Shown: piece by piece, positions 14,686 through 23,519 of the stretch
Layout of the letters: every line of letters begins with the position of its first letter
Numbering within the stretch: position 1 is the stretch's first letter
IMG/VR virus record: IMGVR_UViG_3300025118_002664
Coordinates: 1-47,322 of that record
DNA: 47,322 nucleotides
Source: a virus
Reading direction: 5' to 3' (one strand)
Made by a program: the position numbers and the translations under genes
The notes under the pieces: generated by a model
What the model was told of the DNA's origin: nothing
What the model saw: the letters and a program-made list of their open reading frames with translations, nothing else
Databases searched by the model: none

Positions 14686-15801
14686 ATGGCTGTCAAAAAG
14701 AAGGTAAAGACGCCTGATCGTGATGAGATGGCGCAAATTATTGCTGATAGTTTAAACTCTTTGATGTCTGAAGAAGATCAAGTTGCATACTTCTTAGACG
14801 GCTATGACGAAACACCAGTTGATTTAAACGATTGGGTACCTACAGGTGCCACCATGCTTGATTTGGCGATTGCAAATCGTCCGCATGGTGGTCTGCCTGT
14901 GGGTAGGATAGTAGAAATTACAGGACTAGAACAGTCAGGTAAGAGTTTATTAGCCGCACACGTTATAGCTAATACTCAAAAGAGAGGTGGTGTCGGTGTT
15001 ATTATTGATACCGAATCTGCCGTACATGATGATTTTTATCGTGCTATTGGTCTTGACATGTCCAAGTTGGTTTATGTTCATGCCGAGGCAATAGAAGATG
15101 TCTTTGAGATGATAACCAATATCATTGAGAAGGTCAGAAAAACCGATAAGGATAAGATTGTTACTATTGTAGTAGATTCTGTTTCTTCTGCTTCGACCAA
15201 GAGTGAAATAGAATCTAAGTTTACCAAGGATGGTTATGCAACTGACAAGGCAATCATTCTAAGTAAGGCTATGAGAAAGGTTACGAATATGTTAGCCAAA
15301 CAACGTATTCTATTAATCTTCACTAATCAGTTAAGACAGAAGATGAATGCAATGCCGTTCGCAGATCAGTACACTACTTCTGGAGGAATGTCACTTCGAT
15401 TCCATTCATCAGTTCGTTTGAGATTGAAGATGATTTCAAAGATAAAAAATTCTTCAAAAGATGTTGTTGGTGTAACTGTCAAAGCAATTGTAATGAAGAA
15501 TCGTTGCGGCCCTCCACTTCGTGAGGCCACTTTTGATATTTACTTTGACCGCGGTATTGATGAATATTCTGCGTGGTTAAAGGTTATGAAGGAAAACAAG
15601 TTAGTTAAACAGGCGGGTGCTTGGTATAAATTTGTTGATGAAAGTGGTGAAGAACATAAGTTCCAAGCCAAAGATTTTGCAGAGTTTTTAGAAGCAGATC
15701 AAGAACGTAAGGATAAGATCTATAATGATATTTGTGAAAATATAATTATGTCTTATCGTTCAACAGATAAGAAACCAATTTTCGAGGATGATGAGGAATG
15801 A
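14686..15801 (+). CDS. uvsX: UvsX (RecA-type) recombinase
   Basis: This 371-residue strand-exchange ATPase drives T4-type recombination-dependent replication. The Walker A motif is GLEQSGKS at 80-87, the catalytic Glu lies in IIDTESAV near 110, and the Walker B region is IVVDSVSSAS at 161-170. FTNQLRQKMN and the TTSGGMSLRFHSSVRLRL loop that follows are typical of RecA/UvsX DNA-binding loops. The C-terminal tail is acidic (FEDDEE). The position after gp32 and before the 5' nuclease fits a recombination and replication operon. The stop overlaps the next ATG (ATGA). Confidence 0.93.
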   Translation: MAVKKKVKTPDRDEMAQIIADSLNSLMSEEDQVAYFLDGYDETPVDLNDWVPTGATMLDLAIANRPHGGLPVGRIVEITGLEQSGKSLLAAHVIANTQKRGGVGVIIDTESAVHDDFYRAIGLDMSKLVYVHAEAIEDVFEMITNIIEKVRKTDKDKIVTIVVDSVSSASTKSEIESKFTKDGYATDKAIILSKAMRKVTNMLAKQRILLIFTNQLRQKMNAMPFADQYTTSGGMSLRFHSSVRLRLKMISKIKNSSKDVVGVTVKAIVMKNRCGPPLREATFDIYFDRGIDEYSAWLKVMKENKLVKQAGAWYKFVDESGEEHKFQAKDFAEFLEADQERKDKIYNDICENIIMSYRSTDKKPIFEDDEE

Positions 15802-16832
15802 CGCAGGATCTTCTAGAAGTTTTTCAGTCAATGGATTTTTCTAATAAGGATGAGGGTATTGCTCTTAATGATCGGGTTTTGATTATTGATGGTATGAATA
15901 CATTTATTAGATCCTTTGCTGCAATTCCAACTATGGATGAGAATGGAAACCATATAGGAGGAGTTACAGGATTTTTAAAGTCGGTTGGTTATGTAACTCG
16001 TAAGTTTAAACCTAGTCGGGTGTATGTTATATTTGATGGCAAAGGTGGTTCTAAACGCCGAAGAGATATTTATCCCGATTATAAGTTAGGTAGAAAACCT
16101 TTAACTAGGTTAAACCGAACTTATGATATGACCACCGAAAAAGACGAACAGGATTTGATGAGATATGAATTGGTGATCGTTGCAAAGGCGTTGATGAAAT
16201 TGCCCATTACAACGATTACTCTTGACCACGTTGAAGCAGATGACATCATTAGTTATATTGCCCAACATGTGGTGGAGAACGGTGGAGAGAGTATTATTTA
16301 TTCTACCGATAAAGATTTTCTTCAATTGGTCGGAGACGATATTAAAGTCTGGAATCCGGTCAGAAAGAAAACATACATTCCAGAAATAGTAGTTGAAGAT
16401 TATGAGATACATCCTAACAATTTCCTTTTGTATAGGGCATTAACTGGCGATACCAGTGATAATCTTCCCGGCATAAAAGGGTTGGGAATGAAAACTCTAT
16501 TAAAGATTGTGCCTGAATTTGTTACTGAACAACATCTTACGTTTGATGATGTTATTGATGCTGCTGAAAATTCTAAGTTGAAAGTTGCGTCAAGGATTAT
16601 TGATGAACAAGAATCTATTAAACTGAATATAAAATTAATGTCGTTACGATCTGTTATGATTAGTGACAATAATAAGATGAAAATTTTAAATAAAATCAAC
16701 CGTCCTCAATTATCGTTACACAAGTATGACTTGACAAAGTTGCTAATGGAGACTAATATATTACCAGCAATGCAAAACTACGATAGTTGGGTAGTTTCCA
16801 CTTTTAACTCGTTGACGAGGTTTGATGGTTGA
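15798..16832 (+). CDS. rnh: RNase H-like 5'-3' exonuclease / flap nuclease (T4 rnh family)
   Basis: This 344-residue nuclease of the T4 RNase H/FEN family removes RNA primers and adjacent DNA from Okazaki fragments. Metal-binding acidic residues are in LIIDGMN (D31), VIFDGKGG (D80), VEADD (E147, D149, D150) and STDKDF (D171, D173). The helix-three-turn-helix DNA-binding region follows as GDTSDNLPGIKGLGMKT (217-233). The ATG overlaps the uvsX stop. T4 RNase H is 305 residues, so length is in range. A possible internal promoter near 16732 may serve gp41. Confidence 0.88.
   Translation: MTQDLLEVFQSMDFSNKDEGIALNDRVLIIDGMNTFIRSFAAIPTMDENGNHIGGVTGFLKSVGYVTRKFKPSRVYVIFDGKGGSKRRRDIYPDYKLGRKPLTRLNRTYDMTTEKDEQDLMRYELVIVAKALMKLPITTITLDHVEADDIISYIAQHVVENGGESIIYSTDKDFLQLVGDDIKVWNPVRKKTYIPEIVVEDYEIHPNNFLLYRALTGDTSDNLPGIKGLGMKTLLKIVPEFVTEQHLTFDDVIDAAENSKLKVASRIIDEQESIKLNIKLMSLRSVMISDNNKMKILNKINRPQLSLHKYDLTKLLMETNILPAMQNYDSWVVSTFNSLTRFDG
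16732..16760 (+). promoter_or_regulatory. Possible internal promoter for gp41
   Basis: TTGACA (16732-16737), a 17-base spacer and TAATAT (16755-16760) lie inside the end of the 5' nuclease gene, 65 bases before gp41. The -10 box is weaker than in the intergenic promoters and the site is within coding sequence, so it may be coincidence. Confidence 0.25.
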
Positions 16833-18201
16833 TTTTAATAAAAATGTAGATACGATCACCCAGTTCGGCCCAGCCTTTCAATCTAAGGTTATTGCTTCAC
16901 TGATCCTCAATGGATCTTTTTTGGGTCAGTCAACTGATGTTTTGAATCCAAACTTTTTTGAAAGTCAAGCTTCAAAATGGATTGTCAATAAAATTATTCA
17001 ATATTATTCAGAGTATAAGAAAAACCCATCAATGGATTTTTTCAGAGTTGAAATGAATGATCTGGAGACAAAGAGTAATTTAAAGGTAGAGGTTATTGAT
17101 CAGTTAAAAAACAGTCATATCCATTTTACAGATCAAGATCTTGAATATGTTCAAAATAGATTTTTAGAATTTGCTAAGAATCAAACTCTCAAACATGCTA
17201 TTCTTCGTTCAGCTGAATTGTTACAGAGGGGCGAGTATGATGATATTAAATCTTTAATTGACAATGCATTGAAGGCAGGAACTCAAAAAGATGTTGGACT
17301 TATGTGGGAAGAAGACTTTGATGTTAGACATCTTGAGTCCGCTAGAAACACTATGCCAACGGGTTGGACCCCCATAGATGAACACCTAGACGGTGGGTTG
17401 GGGCCAGGTGAGTTAGGCGTCATTGCTGCACCCTCAGGCATCGGTAAGTCATGGGCCCTCACCAACTTAGGTAAGGTTGCTCTTGAACAGGGCAAGAATG
17501 TCCTTCATTATAGTTTTGAGTTAAATGAAAACTATCAAGGTATTCGTTATGATACCGTGTTTTCACAAATTGAACCCTCTAAATTGAAAAATCATTTAGA
17601 TTTAGTTAAGGGTATTGTTGGTGAAGTAGAAGGAAAATTAATCATTAAATATTTCCCAGGCAGAACAGCTACAGTTAATACTTTGATGGCCCATGTTGAT
17701 TATCTTAGTATGCAAAATTTCATTCCAGACTTAATTGTTGTTGATTATGCTGACTTGATGGTGACGCCTACGAAGTCAAATGCACGTTACGAAGAGTTGG
17801 GATATATTTATGAAGAACTGAGGTCAATGTCAGGCGAATTACAAGTCCCAATTTGGACCGCGAGTCAAACTCAGCGGTCCAGTATTAATGACGAAATAAT
17901 TGAGGCTGATAAGATCGCAGAAAGTTACAATAAGGTCAAAACAGCAGATGTTTTGTTGTCACTCAGCCGCAAAACCGAAGATAAGATTAACAATACGGGC
18001 CGAGCACATCTTGTGAAAAACAGGTTCGGCCCTGACGGTGTTACATTTCCTGTTCGGATGGATACCTCCAAAGGTATCGTTAAAATATATGACCCGAATT
18101 CTCCAGAGGGTGATAAGCTTAAAGAAACAATGGCTAGTGGTGAGGCAAACATGAGGAAGTTTTTGGCTGATAAACTGAAGGGTTTTACAAATGAAGCCTA
18201 G
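16825..18201 (+). CDS. 41: Replicative DNA helicase gp41 (DnaB family)
   Basis: This 458-residue hexameric 5'-3' helicase has a helical N-terminal domain (1-150) and a RecA-like motor. Walker A is APSGIGKS at 202-209, LHYSFELNEN near 227-236 is the DnaB-like H1a/Walker-associated block, DLIVVDYADL at 302-311 is Walker B, and WTASQTQRSS is followed by LVKNRFGPDG with the arginine-finger region. The ATG at 16825 is preferred to an in-frame TTG at 16822; GAGG at 16817-16820 precedes it. It overlaps the nuclease gene by 8 bases. It would unwind the fork ahead of gp43; no primase gp61 gene was recognised in the window. Confidence 0.9.
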   Translation: MVDFNKNVDTITQFGPAFQSKVIASLILNGSFLGQSTDVLNPNFFESQASKWIVNKIIQYYSEYKKNPSMDFFRVEMNDLETKSNLKVEVIDQLKNSHIHFTDQDLEYVQNRFLEFAKNQTLKHAILRSAELLQRGEYDDIKSLIDNALKAGTQKDVGLMWEEDFDVRHLESARNTMPTGWTPIDEHLDGGLGPGELGVIAAPSGIGKSWALTNLGKVALEQGKNVLHYSFELNENYQGIRYDTVFSQIEPSKLKNHLDLVKGIVGEVEGKLIIKYFPGRTATVNTLMAHVDYLSMQNFIPDLIVVDYADLMVTPTKSNARYEELGYIYEELRSMSGELQVPIWTASQTQRSSINDEIIEADKIAESYNKVKTADVLLSLSRKTEDKINNTGRAHLVKNRFGPDGVTFPVRMDTSKGIVKIYDPNSPEGDKLKETMASGEANMRKFLADKLKGFTNEA

Positions 18202-18248
18202 TAGTTTTTTTACAATTATCACAACTTAACCCTCTATGGAGAATTATT

Positions 18249-20099
18249 ATGGACCTAGCCGCTTCTATCTTATCTGACATCACAGTCTACATGAAGTACG
18301 CGAAATTTATAGAAGCTTGGAATCGAAGAGAAAATTGGAATGAGATCATTGATAGAAATAAAATGATGCACATGAAAAGATATCTACATTTACGAGATGA
18401 AATAGAAGCAGCTTATAACTTTGTTTATGAAAAGAAAGTTCTCCCAAGTATGAGAAGTTTACAGTTTGGGGGCAAACCAATTGAAATCAACAACGCAAGA
18501 TTATATAATTGTTGTTACCTCCCGATGGATAGTTATGAAGCATTTTCTGAATTAATGTTTCTTTTACTTTCCGGCACTGGCGTTGGATATTCTGTTCAAG
18601 GTCACCATGTAGAAAAACTTCCCGAAATTAGAAAGCCAACAAAGACTCGCCGTTATCTTGTTGGCGATTCTATAGAGGGGTGGTCCGATGCTATTAAAGT
18701 ATTAATGAAGGCATATATGGTAGGACGTTCACTACCCAAGTTTGACTTTGGTGATGTTAGACCCAAGGGTGCCCGTCTTATTACCAGTGGTGGAAAGGCG
18801 CCTGGCCCCGAACCCCTACATGATTGTTTACATAACATTCGTAAGGTTTTGGAAAGAAAGGATGACGGTAGTAAATTAACTTCGTTGGAGGTCCATGAAA
18901 TTAATTGTTATATTGCTGATGCAGTTCTTTCTGGTGGTATTCGCCGTTCGGCCATGATTTCTCTTTTCAATTTAGATGATGATGAAATGTTGACATGTAA
19001 GTTTGGTGATTGGTGGGAAACCAAACCCCATCTTGCTCGTGCAAACAACTCAGCAGTTATCCTTCGACATAGAGTTGAGAAAGAAGTTTTTATGAACTTA
19101 TGGGCCAAGGTTGAAGCCTCCAAGTCTGGAGAGCCAGGATTCTTTTTTACTAACGATAAAGATTATGGTCTTAATCCTTGCGCAGAGATTTCTCTCCGCC
19201 CGTTTCAATTTTGTAATCTAACTACTATTAATGCTTCTGATATTCATAGTCAAGAAGAATATAACGCAAGAGCCAAAGCAGCTGCTTTTATTGGCACTCT
19301 TCAAGCTTCTTATACAGATTTTCATTATCTTAGAGACATTTGGAAGAGAACAACTGAAAAAGAGGCATTGATTGGTGTCAGTATGACAGGCATTGCTTCT
19401 GGTAATGTGATGGAATTAGATATGGCCGAAGCAGCAAACGTGGTAAGAACAGAGAATGAAAGAGCCGCTGAGTTGTTTGGAATAAAGAGAGCGGCTAGAA
19501 CTACCACGATTAAACCAGAAGGAACTTCTAGTTTGGTTTTAGGATCTAGTTCGGGAATTCATGCTTGGCATAATAGGTATTATATTCGTAGACTTCGTGT
19601 TGGTAAGAATGAAGCTATTTATGATTACCTTTCTACCAACCACCCAGAATTGGTCGTGGATGAATTTTTTAAACCAAATCAACAAGCTGTGATTGAAGTA
19701 CCCCAAATGGCTCCAAATGGAGCTATAACACGACAGGAAAGTGCATTGCAACTTTTAACTAGAGTAAAAGACGTTTGGTCGGATTGGGTAAGAACTGGCC
19801 ACCGCAAGGGTGAAAATAGAAATAATGTGTCTACTACTGTTACCATTAAAGATGATGAGTGGGGTCCGGTCAGCGAATGGATGTGGGAAAATAGAAATGT
19901 ATATACTGCTTTGTGTGTATTGCCCCACTCCGATCATTCGTATGTTCAGAGTCCCTTTGAAGATATTGACGAGGAAACTTATGAACAAACCGTTGTTTCT
20001 TTAACAGAAATTAATCTTGATAATGTGGTAGAACTTAAAGATGAAACAGATCTTCAAGCTGAGTTGGCTTGTTACGCAGGACAATGTGAAGTAGTTTAA
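18249..20099 (+). CDS. nrdJ: Adenosylcobalamin-dependent (class II) ribonucleotide reductase
   Basis: This 616-residue single-chain enzyme reduces ribonucleotides to deoxyribonucleotides. It resembles monomeric class II reductases of the Lactobacillus leichmannii type. Active-site residues are a Cys pair at 88-89 (YNCCYLP), NPCAEI with C311 as the thiyl-radical Cys and E313, and C322 in FCNLTTIN as the partner of the reducible pair. The C-terminal CYAGQC (C608, C613) is the shuttle pair that passes electrons from thioredoxin. SLLSGTGVGY and GGIRRSAMISLF are typical substrate-loop blocks. It needs vitamin B12 but no separate radical-generating subunit, so the host must supply cobalamin. GGAG lies 7 bases before the ATG. 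Confidence 0.9.
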   Translation: MDLAASILSDITVYMKYAKFIEAWNRRENWNEIIDRNKMMHMKRYLHLRDEIEAAYNFVYEKKVLPSMRSLQFGGKPIEINNARLYNCCYLPMDSYEAFSELMFLLLSGTGVGYSVQGHHVEKLPEIRKPTKTRRYLVGDSIEGWSDAIKVLMKAYMVGRSLPKFDFGDVRPKGARLITSGGKAPGPEPLHDCLHNIRKVLERKDDGSKLTSLEVHEINCYIADAVLSGGIRRSAMISLFNLDDDEMLTCKFGDWWETKPHLARANNSAVILRHRVEKEVFMNLWAKVEASKSGEPGFFFTNDKDYGLNPCAEISLRPFQFCNLTTINASDIHSQEEYNARAKAAAFIGTLQASYTDFHYLRDIWKRTTEKEALIGVSMTGIASGNVMELDMAEAANVVRTENERAAELFGIKRAARTTTIKPEGTSSLVLGSSSGIHAWHNRYYIRRLRVGKNEAIYDYLSTNHPELVVDEFFKPNQQAVIEVPQMAPNGAITRQESALQLLTRVKDVWSDWVRTGHRKGENRNNVSTTVTIKDDEWGPVSEWMWENRNVYTALCVLPHSDHSYVQSPFEDIDEETYEQTVVSLTEINLDNVVELKDETDLQAELACYAGQCEVV

Positions 20100-20116
20100 T
20101 AAAAGAGAGGATGGTT

Positions 20117-20671
20117 ATGTCAGAAGTATGGAAAAATTTAGGGTTGGATCGGACTCACGGAAAAGAATATAGTCAATATCAAAAAACTAAAACATATAGT
20201 TATGTACCAGAACACGAATTTGAATATAATGTACACAATTATTATCCAAGTTTAAAGTTTAAAAGGTTGAGTGAAGATGCAATCGCTCCATCAAAAGCAC
20301 ATAGTGGAGATTTGGGTTACGATTTGTATGCTATGGAAGATGTTACAATTGCGCCTGGTCAAAAGATGAAAGTTAGTACAGGAATATCTTTTCAATTCCC
20401 CCCCGAATGGGCTGGATTTGTTAAAGATAGATCTTCTATGGCAACCAATACCACATTAGAAACCATTGGTGGAGTTATTGATAATGGTTATACTGGGGAA
20501 TTGTTTGTTATGTTTGCTAATTATGGAACTCAAGTTCAATATATCAAACAAGGATCAAAGATTGCACAACTGATATTGGTTCCGGTAGCTAATTTTGAAC
20601 TGGAAGAAGTAGAAGAGGTGTCTTCTAATGATGGCCGCGACAATAAAGGATTTGGATCAACGGGAGTTTAA
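20117..20671 (+). CDS. dut: dUTP diphosphatase (dUTPase)
   Basis: This trimeric-type dUTPase (184 residues) converts dUTP to dUMP and keeps uracil out of DNA. All five motifs are present: SGDLGYDLYA (63-72), DRSSMA (104-109), GGVIDNGYTGE (118-128), GSKIAQLILVP (146-156) and RDNKGFGSTG (174-183). A 45-residue N-terminal extension of unknown role precedes the core. The ATG at 20117 is chosen because the GAGAGG at 20105-20110 directly abuts the earlier ATG at 20111, leaving no spacing. It sits between ribonucleotide reductase and DNA polymerase. Confidence 0.92.
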   Translation: MSEVWKNLGLDRTHGKEYSQYQKTKTYSYVPEHEFEYNVHNYYPSLKFKRLSEDAIAPSKAHSGDLGYDLYAMEDVTIAPGQKMKVSTGISFQFPPEWAGFVKDRSSMATNTTLETIGGVIDNGYTGELFVMFANYGTQVQYIKQGSKIAQLILVPVANFELEEVEEVSSNDGRDNKGFGSTGV

Positions 20672-20672
20672 T

Positions 20673-20843
20673 ATGACTAATTATCATGAATTCATGCCTT
20701 GGCAGACATGGAAAACATTGCCACAAAATAAGGACTTGACATATGACGAAGCTCTTCGTAAGTTTGAAGTAGAACGAAATGAAAGTCTGAAGAAAATGAT
20801 TTATTATGAAAATCAAGCAAAGATTAATAAGAGTAATCAATAA
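20673..20843 (+). CDS. Small protein between dut and gp43
   Basis: This 56-residue protein starts at the ATG one base after the dUTPase stop, with GGGAG at 20662-20666 giving normal spacing. A longer reading from 20628 would overlap dut without a ribosome binding site. It has an aromatic N-terminus (YHEFMPWQTWKTLP) and a charged helical remainder (EALRKFEVERNESLKKM). Function is unknown; the position suggests a replication accessory peptide. Confidence 0.6.
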   Translation: MTNYHEFMPWQTWKTLPQNKDLTYDEALRKFEVERNESLKKMIYYENQAKINKSNQ

Positions 20844-20858
20844 TAACATTTTAGTTAT
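20843..20858 (+). promoter_or_regulatory. Hairpin upstream of gp43, candidate translational operator
   Basis: ATAAC (20843-20847) and GTTAT (20854-20858) can pair around the loop ATTTTA, two bases before the GAGGG ribosome binding site of gp43. In T4, gp43 represses its own translation by binding a hairpin at the same place. This stem is short and A/U-rich, so the assignment is tentative. Confidence 0.35.
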
Positions 20859-20872
20859 GTGAGGGTAGCAAC

Positions 20873-23461
20873 ATTTACCAAAATATCTATCTAGCAAAAG
20901 ATAAGATTTATATATGGGATGATAAGAAAGGGTTTTATATCATTGATGCAAAAGAGTATCAATATGCCTATCGTAGAAATCCAAATGGAAGTCATGTAAC
21001 TTTCACCGGAGAACATTGTTCAAAGACGAGAAAATTTGAACGTGGAGAGGCCGGAGTTTTTGAAAGTGATCTTCCGTTAGAAACCAGAGTCTTAACAGAC
21101 ATCTATCTAGAAGATGATGAACCATCCGAAGGACACCGTTTGGTGTTCTTTGATATTGAGGTTTCTATGGAAGATAATCTTCCTAACGTAGAGACTGCTA
21201 ATAATAAAATTACTTCCATCGCTCTTTACGATCAAATCACAGATGAGTATCATGTTTTGGCTTTAGATGAATATGGGTCAAAAGACAATTATGATAAGGA
21301 CAATACCTACGTTAAATTCTTTTCAGATGAATACGATCTCCTTTCTTTCTTTTTAGATCTGTGGGAAGGCATAAACCCAACAATCATTACAGGGTGGAAT
21401 ACTAATTATTTCGATGTTCCATATCTCTATCGTAGATTAAGTGAGGTGTTGGGCAGGGGCCAGGCCAATAGACTTTCTTCTATTAATAAAGTTAAATTTT
21501 CCAAATACAGAAAGAAATATCAAATTGCTGGTATCTCTTCGTTAGATTATTTAGATCTTTATAGAAAGTTTACTTACATTGAACAACCCAATTATCGTCT
21601 TGATACGATTGGTAAGTTGGAAGTTGGAATGGGCAAGGTTGAATATGACGGTACCTTAGATGAACTGTTTGAACAAGACTTAGATAAATTTGTTGAATAT
21701 AATTTGACTGATGTAAAGATCGTTGTAGAGCTTGAAAAGAAAATGAAATTGATTGAGCTTGTCCGTGGTATCTGTCACATTGGTCATGTACAATATGAAG
21801 ATTATGGATTTTCATCTCGCTTTCTTGAGGGAACAATTGTAACCTATCTACATCGTAAGGGTTTGATTGTTACCGACAAACAGGCAAATGCACGACAGAT
21901 GATGAATGATCGTGATGATACTGATAAGTTTATAGGAGCCTATGTTAAAGTTCCCAATCCTTCAAAATGTGATTGGGTATTTTCTTTAGATCTACAGTCG
22001 CTATATCCTTCCATTATTATGTCTCTTAATATTTCACCAGAGACGAAGGTTGGGAGTGTTACTAATTGGAATAATAAGAGTTTTGTAGATGGTGAAATGG
22101 ATAAGTTTTCTGTTGAAACAGATGGGATAGTTGATTTAAATAGAGAACAATTTGATTCGTTTATGGCCGAACATAACTTAGCTATAAGTTCTAATGGTAT
22201 TTTATACCAACAAAATAAAAGAGGAATCATTCCAGAAATTCTTGAACGGTGGTTTGATCAGAGAATTGAATTTCAGAAGCTGATGAATAAACATGCAAGT
22301 GAAGGCGATATTGAAATGGCACAATTTTATGATCGCAGACAACACATTCAAAAGATTTTCTTAAATTCATTGTATGGTGTTTTGGGACTTCCTATTTTCA
22401 GATTCTTTGATTTGGATAACGCCGTTGCTGTCACTACTACAGGTCAGGATGTCATTAAAAATTCTGAGGTATTTGTGAATGATTTATTTGAACAGTTGGG
22501 GGCCGAACCAAAGAGTAGTGCAGAGTTGGCAAAATACGAATTAGCTCTCAAACAGGAAGCGGTTAAACGGAAAGAAAGATTTGTAGCTCCTTCAGAAAAA
22601 GATTGGTGTATTTACATTGATACTGATAGTTTATATTTTTCTTCCCTTCCACTGAAACATAAGTTGAAAGGGGATTTACAATCAGCTACAATTAAACTTT
22701 CTCGTTTTGTGGAACAAAAATTAAATGAACATTATGATAAGATAGCTGTTGATTATTTTAATTGTCCTAATCATAGATTTCATATTAAGGGTGAAATAAT
22801 TGCTAAGTCTGGAATTTGGATTACAAAGAAAAGATATGCAATGCTGAAAGTTTATGATTTAGAAAAGAATACTGAGATTGAACCTAAGTTGATTGTTAAG
22901 GGACTAGATATTGTTCGTTCAACATTTCCAATTGTTTTTAAAGAGTATATGAGAAACTTTATTATAAGTTTGTTGAACGATACGGACAAGATTGATATAG
23001 ATAAAGTGATGGTAGATTTTGTTGGTGGTCTTAAAGATGTTCCGTTTAGGAGGATTGCAAGAAACACAGCAGCTAAGAACGTAACGAAGTACAAAACATC
23101 AAATGATAGGTTGGGACATTATATGAAGAGTACTCCGATGCATGTAAAGTCGGTGATAAATTATAATCATCTTTTGAAAGAGTTTGGAATTGAAAAACAG
23201 TTCCCTCCAATCAATGATGGAGAAAAGATAAAGTATGTAATGTTACGACAGAACCCATATCATATTGATACTTTGGCGTTTAAAGATTACGAAGATCCTC
23301 CACAGATTGTGAAGTTTTTAAAAACGTATTCCGATCATCAAAGATTGTTTGATGCTGAGTTGAAAAAGAAGTTACAAGATTTCTATAATGCTTTGGGTTG
23401 GGGAGAGTTGCCCATCAACATTAAAGTTGATAGAAATATTTTAAATATGTTCGGTCTATGA
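20873..23461 (+). CDS. 43: Family B replicative DNA polymerase gp43, probable ATT start
   Basis: This is the phage replicative polymerase with proofreading exonuclease. From an ATT at 20873 it has 862 residues, close to T4 gp43 (898) and its marine relatives. The first conventional codon with clear family similarity on both sides is TTG at 21140, which would delete about 89 conserved residues such as YQNIYLAKDKIYIWDD and RVLTDIYLEDDEPS. The upstream frame is open and homologous-looking back to 20873, has no ATG, GTG or TTG before a TAG at 20852, and has GAGGG 7 bases before the ATT. Exonuclease motifs are FFDIE (92-96), NTNYFDVP (176-183) and YNLTDVKIV (276-284). Polymerase motifs are LDLQSLYPSI (372-381), KIFLNSLYG (494-502) and IYIDTDSLYF (580-589). 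Confidence 0.9.
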   Translation: MYQNIYLAKDKIYIWDDKKGFYIIDAKEYQYAYRRNPNGSHVTFTGEHCSKTRKFERGEAGVFESDLPLETRVLTDIYLEDDEPSEGHRLVFFDIEVSMEDNLPNVETANNKITSIALYDQITDEYHVLALDEYGSKDNYDKDNTYVKFFSDEYDLLSFFLDLWEGINPTIITGWNTNYFDVPYLYRRLSEVLGRGQANRLSSINKVKFSKYRKKYQIAGISSLDYLDLYRKFTYIEQPNYRLDTIGKLEVGMGKVEYDGTLDELFEQDLDKFVEYNLTDVKIVVELEKKMKLIELVRGICHIGHVQYEDYGFSSRFLEGTIVTYLHRKGLIVTDKQANARQMMNDRDDTDKFIGAYVKVPNPSKCDWVFSLDLQSLYPSIIMSLNISPETKVGSVTNWNNKSFVDGEMDKFSVETDGIVDLNREQFDSFMAEHNLAISSNGILYQQNKRGIIPEILERWFDQRIEFQKLMNKHASEGDIEMAQFYDRRQHIQKIFLNSLYGVLGLPIFRFFDLDNAVAVTTTGQDVIKNSEVFVNDLFEQLGAEPKSSAELAKYELALKQEAVKRKERFVAPSEKDWCIYIDTDSLYFSSLPLKHKLKGDLQSATIKLSRFVEQKLNEHYDKIAVDYFNCPNHRFHIKGEIIAKSGIWITKKRYAMLKVYDLEKNTEIEPKLIVKGLDIVRSTFPIVFKEYMRNFIISLLNDTDKIDIDKVMVDFVGGLKDVPFRRIARNTAAKNVTKYKTSNDRLGHYMKSTPMHVKSVINYNHLLKEFGIEKQFPPINDGEKIKYVMLRQNPYHIDTLAFKDYEDPPQIVKFLKTYSDHQRLFDAELKKKLQDFYNALGWGELPINIKVDRNILNMFGL

Positions 23462-23462
23462 C

Positions 23463-23491
23463 TTGACATTTAGTAGCATTTGTGTTAGATT
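23463..23491 (+). promoter_or_regulatory. Sigma70-type promoter for the clamp operon
   Basis: TTGACA (23463-23468) and TAGATT (23486-23491) with a 17-base spacer begin two bases after the gp43 stop and 29 bases before the gp45 ribosome binding region. Both boxes equal those before gp32. Confidence 0.75.
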
Positions 23492-23519
23492 AATTAAATC
23501 AAAATAAAGAGGTTAGGTT

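Noticed and set aside
18202-18225. T-run after gp41 as a terminator
   Set aside because: There is no stable stem immediately before the Ts.
20111-20113. ATG at 20111 as dUTPase start
   Set aside because: It directly abuts the GAGAGG ribosome binding site; ATG at 20117 has normal spacing.
20736-20764. TTGACA-N17-TAAGTT before gp43
   Set aside because: It lies inside the small gene at 20673 and the -10 box is poor.
21140-21142. TTG at 21140 as the start of gp43
   Set aside because: It would cut about 89 residues that match the gp43 N-terminus; the frame is open and convincing back to 20873.
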